Counted from the stretch's first letter, positions 9,176 to 18,972 are shown. The stretch: 64,000 nucleotides of DNA from CAVVFX01 sp963747535 (GCA_963747535.1 CAVVFX010000020.1:372001-436000); one strand, 5' to 3'. Numbers and translations: made by a program. The notes: generated by a model not told the origin, from the sequence alone.

Positions 9176-11221
9176 GTGGAAATCAAACACAGTGTGTGCG
9201 CGCTGGACTGTCCCGACGCCTGTTCGCTCCTGATCAACGTCGAGGATGGCCGCGGTTCGAAGTTGCGGGGCAATCCGGAACACCCCATCACGCGCGGCTT
9301 CCTATGCGGCAAAGTTGCGCGGTACCTCGAGCGCGAGTATTCCCCCGACCGGCTGTTGTATCCCTTGCGCCGCAGCGGACCTCGCGGCACCGGCCGGTTC
9401 GAACGTATTTCCTGGGATCAGGCTCTCGACGAAATTGCCGCGCGCCTCACGGCTATCTCCGCCGGGTTCGGACCCGAGTCCATCCTGCCGTATAGCTATG
9501 CCGGCACCATGGGCTATCTGAATGGCTCCAGCATGGACCGCCGGTTCTTCCACCGCCTCGGCGCATCCCAACTCGACCGGACCATTTGCTCATCCGCCGG
9601 CGGCGCGGGACTGCTGGCTTCAGTTGGCTATCGTTACGGCACAGAGCCCGAACAGTTTCGACACTCCAAGCTGATTCTCGCGTGGGGCGCGAATGTCCTC
9701 GGCACTAATGTTCACCTCTGGCCCTTTATCGTCGAGGCCCGCCGCAACGGTGCCAGATTTTATGTCATTGATCCTCACCAGAATCGCACCGGAAAAGCGG
9801 CCGACCGCTGGTTTCCCATTAATCCCGGAAGCGATGCCGCCCTGGCGCTGGGAATGGTGCACGTGATTCTCCGGGAATCGCTGCACGACGCCGATTACGT
9901 CGCGCGGTTCACCGAAGGCGTCAGTCAACTTAAACAGCAGGTCGCGGACTACACTCCGGCACATGTCGAACAACTGACGGGCATTGCCGCCGAGGACGTC
10001 GTCAGCCTCGCACGCGAATATGCGACTACTCGCCCGGCGGCGATCCGTTTGAATTACGGTGTGCAGCGCAGCGAACGGGGAGGGCTGGCGGTTCGCGCCA
10101 TTGCGTGTCTTCCCGCACTGACCGGCTCCTGGCAGGAGGTCGGCGGAGGGCTGCAATTGACCACCTCCGGCGCCTTCATGCTCAACCGCGCGGCCCTCGA
10201 GCGCCCGGATCTGCAGCTGGCATCGCCGCTCGGACGCCACGCTCGTGTGGTAAACATGTCCCGTCTGGGCAACGCCCTTGAGTGTCTTGTGGAACCGCCT
10301 GTGAAAGCGCTGTGCGTCTACAATTCGAATCCGGTAGGGATCGCGCCAAACCAGAGTGCCGTGGTGCGCGGCCTCAACCGTCCCGACCTTTTCACTGTGG
10401 TCATCGAGCAGATGTTGACCGATACGGCGCGATACGCCGATATCGTACTTCCCGCTACGACCTTTCTCGAACACACCGATCTCTACATGGCTTATGGCCA
10501 TTACTACCTGCAACTCGCGCGCCCAGTGTTGCCGGCTCCCGGCGAGACGCTCTCGAATGTTGAGATCTTCCGGCGTCTGGCGGCGCGGATGGGACTCACG
10601 GACGCCTGTTTTCGGGATTCGGACGACGACATGATCCGACAGGCACTCGATTCTGCGAGTCACTTTGTCCGGGGGATAACACTCGAGGAATTGGAGCGTG
10701 AGCACTTCATCCGGTTGCGCGTGTCCGACGAAGGTAAGCCTTTTCTCCCGTTTTCAGCAGGTGGGTTCGGGACGGAGAACGGTAAATTTCCATTCGGCCG
10801 CCCGCTCGAGTACCGGCCGCCGGCGGAATCCCGGCTGGGAGACCAGGCGCTTCGTGCGAAATATCCCCTTGAACTTATTTCCCCAAAGAACGACGACAGT
10901 ATGAATTCGACCTTTGGGAACCGGGCGGATGTCGACAGGCAGACGGCAGTGGCCACGCTTCATCCTTCCGACGCCGAAAAACGTCACATTTGCGCCGGAG
11001 ATCAGGTACGCTTATATAACGAACGAGGAACCCTTGTGTTTCAGGCCCGCATTGATGAAACGGTCCGTGTGGGCGTCGTTTCGGTTCCGTCTACCCGATG
11101 GGCGTCGAAAGCTTCGGATGGCAAGAGCGTCAATATTTTGACATCTGAACGTCTGACCGACATCGGCAACGGGCCGGTATTCTATAGTTGCTTAGTCGAG
11201 GTAGAGAAGAGTGGCGATTGA
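9176..11221 (+). CDS. Molybdopterin (bis-MGD) oxidoreductase, cytoplasmic
   Basis: A 681-residue member of the DMSO reductase superfamily. The N-terminal [4Fe-4S] ligands are C8, C12, C16 and C44 (CALDCPDAC, FLCGK). The three molybdopterin-binding regions follow, including ICSSAGGAG near residue 140 where the Mo ligand is expected, AWGANVLGTN, and a C-terminal dinucleotide-binding domain (STFGNRADVDRQ). There is no Tat signal, so it is probably cytoplasmic. The start is GTG 9176, because the Cys motif begins at residue 8. The substrate is unknown. It is divergent from the Clp-N gene and overlaps or abuts a downstream lipoprotein gene. Confidence 0.87.
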   Translation: MEIKHSVCALDCPDACSLLINVEDGRGSKLRGNPEHPITRGFLCGKVARYLEREYSPDRLLYPLRRSGPRGTGRFERISWDQALDEIAARLTAISAGFGPESILPYSYAGTMGYLNGSSMDRRFFHRLGASQLDRTICSSAGGAGLLASVGYRYGTEPEQFRHSKLILAWGANVLGTNVHLWPFIVEARRNGARFYVIDPHQNRTGKAADRWFPINPGSDAALALGMVHVILRESLHDADYVARFTEGVSQLKQQVADYTPAHVEQLTGIAAEDVVSLAREYATTRPAAIRLNYGVQRSERGGLAVRAIACLPALTGSWQEVGGGLQLTTSGAFMLNRAALERPDLQLASPLGRHARVVNMSRLGNALECLVEPPVKALCVYNSNPVGIAPNQSAVVRGLNRPDLFTVVIEQMLTDTARYADIVLPATTFLEHTDLYMAYGHYYLQLARPVLPAPGETLSNVEIFRRLAARMGLTDACFRDSDDDMIRQALDSASHFVRGITLEELEREHFIRLRVSDEGKPFLPFSAGGFGTENGKFPFGRPLEYRPPAESRLGDQALRAKYPLELISPKNDDSMNSTFGNRADVDRQTAVATLHPSDAEKRHICAGDQVRLYNERGTLVFQARIDETVRVGVVSVPSTRWASKASDGKSVNILTSERLTDIGNGPVFYSCLVEVEKSGD

Positions 11222-11228
11222 CGCAGGA

Positions 11229-11723
11229 ATGACACGCTGTGCGGCGATTCTAACGACCGTCGCGGTAGCATTGACATTTGGTTGCCGGCACAAAGAGAAA
11301 GGGCTGTCGAGCATGGTGAACATGGCCGACCCTTCCACCGCTAACCAGTTGGTTTCGGGATTCCATGCCGTTGAATCGGGCGCCTGGCGTTGGACGATGC
11401 GCAGGTTTTCGGTGGTGCTGAAGCCGCCGCAGGGCTCCGATAAAACGGGCGCGACGCTAAGGTTTCGACTGTTTATTTCCGACGATCAGATCAACCGTTT
11501 GGGCCCAATCACCCTCTCGGCGGATGTTGACGGCCACCAACTAGAACCGCAAACCTTTGCAAAACCAGGGGATTACGCCTACTCCCGTCCCGTTCCAGCG
11601 GACGCGTTGCAAGCTCCGAGCGTCAAAGTAAACTTCAGCCTCGACAAAGATAGAGAGCCTGACAGTGTAGACGGGCGGCAGCTTGGTGTGGTAGCATCGT
11701 TGATCGGTTTGCAACCCCGGTAG
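11229..11723 (+). CDS. Putative lipoprotein of an acidobacterial paralogous family
   Basis: From ATG 11229 the product is 164 residues. It has a signal peptide with a lipobox (VAVALTFGC), then a beta-rich domain with FSVVLKPPQGSDKTGATLRFRLFISDDQINRLGPITLSADVDG and a closing DGRQLGVVASLIGLQ. I recall this pattern as a multi-copy family of unknown function in Solibacter-like genomes; no activity can be assigned. A GTG at 11211 gives a longer form that would overlap the preceding gene by 11 bp. Either way the two genes are translationally close and probably one operon. Confidence 0.65.
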   Translation: MTRCAAILTTVAVALTFGCRHKEKGLSSMVNMADPSTANQLVSGFHAVESGAWRWTMRRFSVVLKPPQGSDKTGATLRFRLFISDDQINRLGPITLSADVDGHQLEPQTFAKPGDYAYSRPVPADALQAPSVKVNFSLDKDREPDSVDGRQLGVVASLIGLQPR

Positions 11724-12174
11724 CGGCATTCCTCCCAACAGCAGTTTATCTTTTTGAAACTGCGGAATACTTCCATCTCGTATACACATCTAGTACTCAT
11801 TAAGAAGTGGAGATAGAAGGAAATTCGGGTAACGTCGCTCTTTTTGAGTTGGCGTTAAAGTTTTGCATCCAACTGGCCGATTATGTAATCAGCTGATTTC
11901 GAAAGAAGCGGCAACTTTTCGGCAGGCTAGGTGTTCTTCGATATGCGGACGAATGGCAAGAGAGTTGCTGGGGAAGTGAAGTCGTGAAGCTGAAGTCGAC
12001 GGAACCGGGGAGACACCAAGGTCGCGAGACAGGTAAACGCGGTGGATGTGGGGATCTCGTCGGAAGATCTTAGCCCAAGGCGCTAAGATTTCTTGAAACT
12101 TTTTTGTCAGTATTATCGTCTGATCTAATCAGCCGAACGAAGATGAGGCGAACAGAAATTTAGAGGAAAAGACC
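11724..12174. other. Intergenic region, no gene recognised
   Basis: Roughly 450 bp that are AT-richer than the surroundings. No reading frame here resembles a known family. It contains a perfect 12-bp palindrome AATCAGCTGATT (11887-11898) and a terminator-like hairpin (12066-12089). The promoter of the downstream DksA/TraR gene should lie in the last 100 bp. Confidence 0.5.
12066..12105 (+). terminator. Hairpin with T-rich tail
   Basis: ATCTTAGC (12067-12074) and GCTAAGAT (12082-12089) form a perfect 8-bp stem with a 7-nt loop. A T-rich stretch ending in six T residues lies about 10 nt after it. It could terminate transcription from the lipoprotein operon before the DksA-like gene, although the distance of about 340 bp from that operon is long. 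Confidence 0.4.
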
Positions 12175-12558
12175 ATGACCAAGACTGAGCTGGAAAAATT
12201 TAAAGCTATCCTGGGGGCGAAGCAGGCAGAACTTTCGAACGCAGTGCGCAACCGCGACGATATCGCGATTGAAAAGACGCCCGACGCGATTGACGAAGTA
12301 CAGTTGGCCGGCGAACGTGAGCTGGCGATTCGCAATCTTGACCGCGAATCGAACCTGCTCCGGCAGGTTCGCGCCGCTTTAGGCCGTATCAATGACGGTA
12401 GCTATGGCACGTGCCTGCACTGTGAAGAAGAGATTAGCCCCAAGCGTCTTAATGCGGTGCCACAGACGCCGTATTGTATCAAATGTCAGGAAGCTGCCGA
12501 TCGTCACGAGTTCGAGGCCAACGAAACTATGGACGATCTTCTGCTGAACGCCGCATAA
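12175..12558 (+). CDS. DksA/TraR-family zinc-finger protein
   Basis: A 127-residue DksA/TraR-type regulator that acts in the RNA polymerase secondary channel. The N-terminal half is a coiled coil (LEKFKAILGAKQAELSNAVRNRDDIAIEK...), and the C4 zinc finger has ligands C80, C83, C101 and C104 (CLHCEEEISPKRLNAVPQTPYCIKC). The coiled-coil tip holds EKTPDAIDEVQLA rather than the DxxDxA of E. coli DksA, so it belongs to the shorter general DksA-like group. ATG 12175 has GAGGAAAAG upstream. It is monocistronic, followed by a strong terminator hairpin. Confidence 0.9.
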   Translation: MTKTELEKFKAILGAKQAELSNAVRNRDDIAIEKTPDAIDEVQLAGERELAIRNLDRESNLLRQVRAALGRINDGSYGTCLHCEEEISPKRLNAVPQTPYCIKCQEAADRHEFEANETMDDLLLNAA

Positions 12559-12592
12559 TCCGAAAGGCTAGCGGACGTACAACCGTTTCGCC

Positions 12593-12626
12593 GGGCGCGG
12601 GAGCATTCCCGCGCCCGAACTGTTTT
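12593..12626 (+). terminator. Rho-independent-type terminator after DksA-like gene
   Basis: A perfect 10-bp GC stem, GGGCGCGGGA (12593-12602) and TCCCGCGCCC (12607-12616), with a 4-nt loop GCAT. A short TGTTTT run follows. It sits 35 bp after the stop codon. Confidence 0.7.
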
Positions 12627-12631
12627 CCGTG

Positions 12632-13065
12632 GACCACAAATCCTGGCCGTCGAGAACACCAGCAGGGAAAACCTGTAATTGGGTTGGGCTGCGCTATTTC
12701 GCTGCTTCTAGGTGATTTCGCACGGTTGCGACAAGGCTGTATGTATTTTAATGAGGCCGCCCAGGCCTGGCAGCCCTTCGTTGTGGAGTAGTCGTTTTCG
12801 CCTGCTCTCGCGCGTTGGAGAGACTTCTGCCACAGGCTGCCAGGGTAATCTTGTCGTTTCTCCGTACGCTTTGCGCCGCAATCCGGGAAAACATTGGCTT
12901 CGCTTTTTCACACCTCATGTCGATTTTTCCCGCCTGCGGATCCATCTGGGTCACTCCGATAAGGGTGTCGGAGCGGAAGGCCTTGTCGTGAGGCCCCCTG
13001 GGTACGTTTCGCGAAATGCGAAGCTCCTCGCATCCTATTCACATCACAATGCTATGGTGATCTAG
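12632..13065 (+). promoter_or_regulatory. Long untranslated region upstream of zwf
   Basis: About 430 bp with no credible gene. A possible promoter is TTGCGA (12726-12731), a 17-bp spacer and TAATGA (12749-12754). That would leave a leader of about 310 nt before zwf. A small hairpin CTCCGA/TCGGAG is near 12955-12975. The long leader may be a structured RNA, but I recognise no family (no tmRNA, RNase P or SRP hallmarks). Confidence 0.35.
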
Positions 13066-14598
13066 ATGCCGCTCGATAACCCCTTTCAAGACCCACTACG
13101 GTTTGAACGGAAACTCCCCGAGTGCGCCGTTGTCATTTTCGGTGCGAACGGGGACTTGACCAAACGTAAGCTCCTGCCGGCTCTCTACCGCCTGGCTCAC
13201 GAACGCCGCCTGCCGCCCGGAATCGCCATCCTCGGTATCTCCCGCACCCCGATGTCCGACGATGAGTTTCGCGAGAAGATGCGCGAGTCCGTCGAGAAGT
13301 TCATCGAGGATTCCGATGTGGACCCTGCCATCTGGACCGCTTTCGCCCAGGGACTCTTCTATATGGCCGGCGATGTCGGCGATCCGCAGTGCTATCGTGA
13401 CCTCGCCGCGTGCGTCCAAAAGATCGAAACCGAGCGCCACACCAGCGGCAATGTCCTCTTCTATCTATCGACCCAGCCCAGCCAGTATGCGCCCGTGGCA
13501 CGCGGACTCGGCGAAGTCGGCCTGGCGAAAGGCGCCGGATGGCGTCGCGTCGTCATCGAAAAGCCGTTTGGCCACGACCTCGCGAGCGCCCGCCGGCTCA
13601 GCGATGAGGTTCACGAATACTTCGACGAGCACGAAGTCTACCGCATCGATCACTACCTGGGCAAAGAGACTGTCCAGAACATCCTCGCCTTCCGCTTCGG
13701 TAACGGTATCTTCGAACCGTTATGGAACCGCCGGTATATCGATAACATCCAGATCACGGGCGCCGAGTCCATCGGGGTCGAGGGCCGCGGCGCGTATTAT
13801 CAGGAAGCCGGCGCGTTACGCGACATGATCCAGAATCATCTGCTGCAGGTAATGGCGACTGTCGCCATGGAGCCTAGCTCCACCTTCTCTCCCAACACCG
13901 TCCGGGATGAGCGCGCCAAACTCCTGCGCTCCATCCGCATCATGAAGCCCGAAGACGTCGGAAAATACACCGTTGCCGGCCAGTATGGTCCGGCGCGTAT
14001 CGGCGGCCAGGAGATGCCCGGTTTCCGGCAGGAGAAGGGCGTCAATCCGGAATCGCAAACCGATACCTACGCCGCCGCTACCTTCTTCGTCGACAACTGG
14101 CGCTGGGCGGGCGTGCCATTCTATATACGCAGCGGCAAGCACATGCCCAAGCGCGTCAGCGAAATTGCGATTCAGTTCAAAGCGGCGCCGCATCACGTCT
14201 TCAACGACGGCAGCGACAACGGCGCGGGGGGCGCCATGCCGAACCTGCTGATCCTTCGCATTCAGCCCGAGGAGGGCATTTCGCTGAAGTTCGTCTCCAA
14301 GCGCCCCGGCGCGGGCATGACGCTGCGTCCCGTCTCCATGGATTTCAACTACGGATCGAGTTTCGGCGAGCGTTCGCCGTCGGCCTATGAAACGCTCCTG
14401 CTGGACGCGATCATGGGCGACCCAACACTCTATACGCGTCAGGACATGGTGGAGGCCAGTTGGGCCGTGGTCGAGCCAATTATGCAGGCATGGTCCAGGG
14501 TCAAGCAGGAGTTTCCCAATTACCCCGCGGGAAGCTGGGGACCCAAAGCCTCCGACGAAATGCTGGCGCGCCAGGGCCACGAATGGAGGAAGCCCTGA
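13066..14598 (+). CDS. zwf: Glucose-6-phosphate 1-dehydrogenase
   Basis: A 510-residue NADP-dependent dehydrogenase of the oxidative pentose phosphate/Entner-Doudoroff route. The N-terminal dinucleotide-binding motif GANGDLTKRKL is at residues 26-36, and the active-site signature RIDHYLGKE is at about 193-201. The rest follows G6PD throughout (EKPFGHD, RWAGVPFYIRSGKHM). The length is normal. The stop codon overlaps the start of the next gene by 1 bp (TGATG), indicating translational coupling with the assembly protein gene opcA. Confidence 0.97.
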   Translation: MPLDNPFQDPLRFERKLPECAVVIFGANGDLTKRKLLPALYRLAHERRLPPGIAILGISRTPMSDDEFREKMRESVEKFIEDSDVDPAIWTAFAQGLFYMAGDVGDPQCYRDLAACVQKIETERHTSGNVLFYLSTQPSQYAPVARGLGEVGLAKGAGWRRVVIEKPFGHDLASARRLSDEVHEYFDEHEVYRIDHYLGKETVQNILAFRFGNGIFEPLWNRRYIDNIQITGAESIGVEGRGAYYQEAGALRDMIQNHLLQVMATVAMEPSSTFSPNTVRDERAKLLRSIRIMKPEDVGKYTVAGQYGPARIGGQEMPGFRQEKGVNPESQTDTYAAATFFVDNWRWAGVPFYIRSGKHMPKRVSEIAIQFKAAPHHVFNDGSDNGAGGAMPNLLILRIQPEEGISLKFVSKRPGAGMTLRPVSMDFNYGSSFGERSPSAYETLLLDAIMGDPTLYTRQDMVEASWAVVEPIMQAWSRVKQEFPNYPAGSWGPKASDEMLARQGHEWRKP

Positions 14599-15629
14599 TG
14601 CCGACAAAAGAGCCGGCGACCATCAAGCCCGAGAAGATTCTCAAGGAACTGGCCAACCTGTGGATCGAGACGGCGCTGCCTTCGGCCGACAACGCCGGTG
14701 GCGAATCGAGCGGTGTGCTGCGCGCCTGCGCCATGACCATGCTGGTGATTGCGGACGAGTCCGACGATCCCCTCGGCATTGGCGAAACGCTGGCGCAACT
14801 GATGAAGGAACATCCCAGCCGCGCCATCGTGATCCGTCTGCGCAAATCCACTGAGCCGTGGCTCGAATCGCGCGTCTTCGCTCAATGCTGGAAGCCTTTC
14901 GGCAGCCGCCAGCATATTTGTTGCGAGCAGATCGAGATCACTTCGTCGGATGCCAGCCTGCCCGACGTTCCCGCAGTCGTGTTGCCGCTGGTGGTAGCGG
15001 ATCTGCCGGTGATGTTATGGTGCCGTAGCGGCCGCGCGACCGAACTCGAAGGCTTTCGTGAGATCGAGGCCCTCGCCCAGAAAGTAATCTTCGATTCGGC
15101 CTCTTTCCCCGATCCGGACAAGGCACTCAGCAAGCTGCTGGGGGCCGGTCTGCCCGGCACGCGTGTGGCGGACCTCGCATGGGGACGACTGACCGGCTCG
15201 CGCGAGCTTATCGCCCAGACGGTGAACAGTGAGGACATGCTGCAAAGCGTCCGTCGCGTGGATGAAGTGCACGTGCACGCGCGAGGCCCTAAGCCCAACA
15301 TCCCGGCTTTATACTTCGCTGCGTGGCTCTCCAATCGGCTCGCGCTGGCGGGATCGTACCCCAAGATCGAGTGGGATCTCGGAGAATGGCGCGAGCCTCT
15401 CTCGCTAAAAGGCGTAACGCTGAAGGGACCAGATGGCTTTTCACTCTCTACGGAGGTTAAAGAGATCGTCGGCAACGGCGCCGTTGTGGATCTGAAAGTA
15501 AACGGTCGCGTCAACTGTGTCGTACTGTTACGTCCCTCTGAATACAAGCTCCTCCTGCAGGAGTTATCGATTCCCGGCCGGGACCTGATCTACGAAGCCG
15601 CCCTCCGCCGCGCCGCAACAGTAACGTAA
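14598..15629 (+). CDS. opcA: Glucose-6-phosphate dehydrogenase assembly protein OpcA
   Basis: A 343-residue OpcA-family protein, known in cyanobacteria and actinobacteria to promote G6PD oligomerisation or activation. The regions PKPNIPALYFAAWLSNRLAL, DLPVMLWCRS and LADLAWGRLTGSREL-like stretches match the family. ATG 14598 overlaps the zwf stop by one base and has GGAGG seven bases upstream, so it is chosen over the longer frame starting inside zwf. Direct coupling to zwf supports the assignment. Confidence 0.9.
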   Translation: MPTKEPATIKPEKILKELANLWIETALPSADNAGGESSGVLRACAMTMLVIADESDDPLGIGETLAQLMKEHPSRAIVIRLRKSTEPWLESRVFAQCWKPFGSRQHICCEQIEITSSDASLPDVPAVVLPLVVADLPVMLWCRSGRATELEGFREIEALAQKVIFDSASFPDPDKALSKLLGAGLPGTRVADLAWGRLTGSRELIAQTVNSEDMLQSVRRVDEVHVHARGPKPNIPALYFAAWLSNRLALAGSYPKIEWDLGEWREPLSLKGVTLKGPDGFSLSTEVKEIVGNGAVVDLKVNGRVNCVVLLRPSEYKLLLQELSIPGRDLIYEAALRRAATVT

Positions 15630-15652
15630 CCGAGACTTCAGTCTGTGCCTCT

Positions 15653-17884
15653 ATGGGCATCCAACTCCCGATCCTGAACACCCCGCAAGCCATAGACCCG
15701 GTCTGTGGCATGAGAGTCAATCCGAATACCTCGCTTGCCACGGCGCAGTGGAACGGCAAAACCTTCTACTTCTGCAACCCGCACTGCCGGGAGCGCTTTG
15801 TAGCAAGCCCACTGCAGTTCGTTGAAGAGGACGGCAAACGAGTACCACCCAAACCGAAACAGGTAGCCGTTGCGGGAGCAATCTATGTGTGTCCGATGGA
15901 CAAGGAAGTCCGCGAGACTAAACCAGGAGCGTGCCCCAAATGCGGCATGGCATTGGAGCCCGAAAGCGCAGCCAGTGCCACCGAAGAAGATAATCCCGAA
16001 CTCCGCGACATGACCCGCAGGTTCTGGATCGCCACCGGCCTGAGCGCGCCATTTCTGTTCTTCATGCTCATGGGTGCGATGTATCCGTGGGTGGAGTTCG
16101 CGCTCGCGACCCCGGTAGCGCTGTGGTGTGGCTGGCCCCTTTTGCAGCGAGGCTGGGCATCGATCGTGAATCGCCATGCCAACATGTTCACGCTGATTGC
16201 GATCGGCGTCGGAACGGCCTATGTCTATAGCGTCGTCGCATTGTTGAAGCCAGGGATGCCCGACCTTTACTTCGAACCTGCGGCGCTCATCACGACGCTG
16301 GTCCTGCTCGGACAAGTCCTGGAACTGCGCGCGCGCCGGCGCACCAGCGGCGCGATCCGCGCATTACTGGACCTTGCGCCGGCTACCGCGCATGTCGTCC
16401 TCAGTTCCAACGCGGAGGAGGACCTGGCACTGGAGTACGTCCGCGCCGGTATGCGGCTGCGGGTGCGGCCGGGCGAGAAGATCCCGGTTGACGGCGTTGT
16501 ACTCGAAGGTCAGAGCGCGGTGGACGAGTCCATGATCACTGGCGAGTCGATGCCGGTGGGGAAAACCGCGCCCGACAAACTCACCGGGGGCACCATCAAT
16601 GGAACCGGTGCGCTGATGATGCGGGCCCAGAGGGTCGGCGCGGATACTGTCCTGGCCCACATCGTTCGCATGGTCGGCGAAGCCCAACGTAGCCGTGCGC
16701 CCATCCAGCGGATCGCCGACAAGGTTGCGGGGTACTTCGTGCCCATCGTACTCCTCTGCGCCGTCGCTGCTTTTGTCGTATGGTTCATATGGGGACCTGA
16801 GCCGCGGTTCTCTCACGCACTGGTGAGTGCCGTGGCAGTTGTGATCATCGCGTGTCCGTGCGCTCTGGGTCTCGCGACGCCAATGTCCATCATGGTCGGA
16901 ACCGGCCGCGGCGCCCGTGCAGGCGTGCTGATCCGCCATGCCGAAGTGCTTGAAGCGTTGGAGAAGGTCGACACGCTGGTTATCGATAAGACCGGCACAC
17001 TGACTGTCGGCAAGCCGCGCGTAATTTCGTGCCCGTCAGCCGAAATCCTGCGCCTGGCGGCCGCCGTGGAACAGTCGAGCGAGCACCCTCTGGCGTCCGC
17101 TATCGTGACCGCGGCGCGTGAGCAGGGCATCGACATCCCGAAGTCCACCTCATTCCGTTCGGAGACCGGCAGAGGCGCCATGGCAGAAGTGGAAGGCCAT
17201 CACGTCGCAGTGGGAAACTCGACGCTCGTGCCCGGCGAATTCCCGGACGTTGAACGCCTGCGCAGCGAAGGACAGACGGTCGTATTCGTCAGTATCGACG
17301 GCCGTCCGGCAGGCATTATCGGGATCGCGGATCCCATTAAAGAATCGGCCACGGACGCCATTCGCGAACTCCAGGCCGCCGGCTTGCGCGTCGTGATGCT
17401 GACCGGCGACAATCGCGTCACCGCCGAAACCGTCGCGCGCAAACTCGGCATCCACGACATCCACGCCGAAGTGTTGCCGGACCAGAAGCATGCGGTCATC
17501 AGGCAACTGCAGTCGGAAGGACGCCGCGTAGCCATGGCCGGCGACGGCATCAACGACGCGCCTGCCCTCGCTCAGGCCGATGTCGGCATCGCCATGGGCA
17601 CCGGAGCGGATGTTGCTATGGAGAGCGCCGGCATCACGCTGCTGGAAGGTGATCTCCGCGGCATTGTACGTGCCCGCCACCTGAGTCAGGCGGTGATGCG
17701 CAACATTCGCCAGAATCTGTTCTTTGCATTTCTCTATAACGCTCTTGGTGTACCGATTGCGGCCGGCGTACTGTATCCCTTCTTCGGATTACTGCTCAGT
17801 CCCGTCATCGCCAGTGCCGCGATGACGTTCAGTTCCGTGTCGGTGATCACGAATGCGTTACGCTTGCGGAAGGTGCAATTGTGA
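15653..17884 (+). CDS. Copper-type P1B ATPase with N-terminal YHS and metal-binding domains
   Basis: A 743-residue heavy-metal-translocating ATPase in the inner membrane. Order: YHS domain (DPVCGMRVNP...FYFCNPHCRERF, residues about 15-55), a short heavy-metal-binding domain (YVCPMDKEVRETKPGACPKCGMAL, about 75-105), membrane helices, the actuator motif TGES, the transmembrane CPC in IACPCALGLATP (about 398), DKTGT (about 444), the HP motif (SSEHPLA), TGDN and AGDGINDAPALA. CPC plus YN...MSFSSVSVI-like C-terminal helices point to Cu(I) efflux. There is no classical HMA domain. Its stop overlaps the next gene by 4 bp. Confidence 0.93.
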   Translation: MGIQLPILNTPQAIDPVCGMRVNPNTSLATAQWNGKTFYFCNPHCRERFVASPLQFVEEDGKRVPPKPKQVAVAGAIYVCPMDKEVRETKPGACPKCGMALEPESAASATEEDNPELRDMTRRFWIATGLSAPFLFFMLMGAMYPWVEFALATPVALWCGWPLLQRGWASIVNRHANMFTLIAIGVGTAYVYSVVALLKPGMPDLYFEPAALITTLVLLGQVLELRARRRTSGAIRALLDLAPATAHVVLSSNAEEDLALEYVRAGMRLRVRPGEKIPVDGVVLEGQSAVDESMITGESMPVGKTAPDKLTGGTINGTGALMMRAQRVGADTVLAHIVRMVGEAQRSRAPIQRIADKVAGYFVPIVLLCAVAAFVVWFIWGPEPRFSHALVSAVAVVIIACPCALGLATPMSIMVGTGRGARAGVLIRHAEVLEALEKVDTLVIDKTGTLTVGKPRVISCPSAEILRLAAAVEQSSEHPLASAIVTAAREQGIDIPKSTSFRSETGRGAMAEVEGHHVAVGNSTLVPGEFPDVERLRSEGQTVVFVSIDGRPAGIIGIADPIKESATDAIRELQAAGLRVVMLTGDNRVTAETVARKLGIHDIHAEVLPDQKHAVIRQLQSEGRRVAMAGDGINDAPALAQADVGIAMGTGADVAMESAGITLLEGDLRGIVRARHLSQAVMRNIRQNLFFAFLYNALGVPIAAGVLYPFFGLLLSPVIASAAMTFSSVSVITNALRLRKVQL

Positions 17885-18972
17885 ATCTTGAGACTATGCC
17901 GTCGCCGCCTGCCAAGACCTATCGGATTGGCGCTGTGGGTGCCGGCTTCATTATGCGCGACTGCCAGCTGGTGGCCTATCGCAACGCAGGCTTCGACGTA
18001 GCTGCCATCACTTCAGCCGATCCTGTTGAAGCGCAAAAGGCCGCCCAGCTTCGCGGCATTCCGCGCGTATATTCCAGCCTGGACGAGATGCTGACCGAAA
18101 CGAGCATCGAGATCATCGACATTGCCGTCCCTCCGCACGCGCAGCTGGACATCATTCGACAAGTGACGGCTTACAAACACGTCCGCGGCATTCTCGCGCA
18201 GAAGCCTCTGGCGATCAATTACGCTCAGGCTGTGGAGACCGTGCGCATCTGTGAGCAGGCCGGCGTCCGGCTGGCGGTCAATCAGAACATGCGCTACGAC
18301 CAGTCGATCCGTGCGCTCAAAACTCTTCTGACACGAGGCGATCTCGGCCGGCCGGTGCTGGCTACCATCGAAATGCGCGCCATTCCCCACTGGCAGGCGT
18401 GGCTGCGGGACTACGATCGCTTGACGCTGCTCAACATGAGCATTCATCATCTGGACTGTTTCCGCTTTCTCTTCGGCGACCCCGCGAGCATTTATTTGAG
18501 CGTGGCCCAGGATCCTCGAACGGCGTTTCCTCACCGCGACGGAATCACGCTCTACATTCTGGAATATTCTGACGGCTGTCGGGCTTGCGGGTGGGACGAC
18601 GTATGGGCCGGTCCCGCGCGCGAAGGCGCCGCAGCCGATCTCTACATCAAGTGGCGCGTCGAAGGAACCGACGGTATGGCGCAGGGCACCATCGGCTGGC
18701 CGCATTATCCCAATGCCGTGCCCAGCACCATTGAATTCACGACGCGGAATGGAACTCCGACCATGCTCACCCCTCAATGGAAACAGGTCTGGTTCCCCGA
18801 CGCATTTTCCGGCCCTATGGGCGAGCTCATGGACAGCATTACGATGGACCGCGAGCCAGTCATCGGCGGCCATGACAACCTGCAAACGATGGCGCTCGTC
18901 GAAGCCGGCTACCGGTCAATGGAACAACATCGCCCTGTAGATATTAGCGAAGTGAGAGGAGAACAATTTTGA
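17881..18972 (+). CDS. Gfo/Idh/MocA-family oxidoreductase
   Basis: A 363-residue NAD(P)-dependent sugar or inositol-type dehydrogenase. It has an N-terminal Rossmann fold (GAVGAGFIMRD), the variant substrate motif AQKPLA in place of the usual EKP, and a C-terminal MocA-like beta-sheet domain. There is no signal peptide. The start is GTG 17881, overlapping the ATPase stop, and the end overlaps the next start (TTGA). Pairing with a TIM-barrel isomerase indicates carbohydrate catabolism rather than metal handling; linkage to the copper ATPase may be only transcriptional. The substrate is unknown. Confidence 0.88.
   Translation: MNLETMPSPPAKTYRIGAVGAGFIMRDCQLVAYRNAGFDVAAITSADPVEAQKAAQLRGIPRVYSSLDEMLTETSIEIIDIAVPPHAQLDIIRQVTAYKHVRGILAQKPLAINYAQAVETVRICEQAGVRLAVNQNMRYDQSIRALKTLLTRGDLGRPVLATIEMRAIPHWQAWLRDYDRLTLLNMSIHHLDCFRFLFGDPASIYLSVAQDPRTAFPHRDGITLYILEYSDGCRACGWDDVWAGPAREGAAADLYIKWRVEGTDGMAQGTIGWPHYPNAVPSTIEFTTRNGTPTMLTPQWKQVWFPDAFSGPMGELMDSITMDREPVIGGHDNLQTMALVEAGYRSMEQHRPVDISEVRGEQF

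Noticed and set aside
9620..10705. 361-codon minus-strand frame
   Set aside because: Lies wholly opposite the molybdopterin oxidoreductase, which has full cluster and cofactor motifs.
12632..13065. 6S RNA, tmRNA or RNase P RNA upstream of zwf
   Set aside because: No characteristic conserved sequences could be matched by eye, so no RNA family is claimed.
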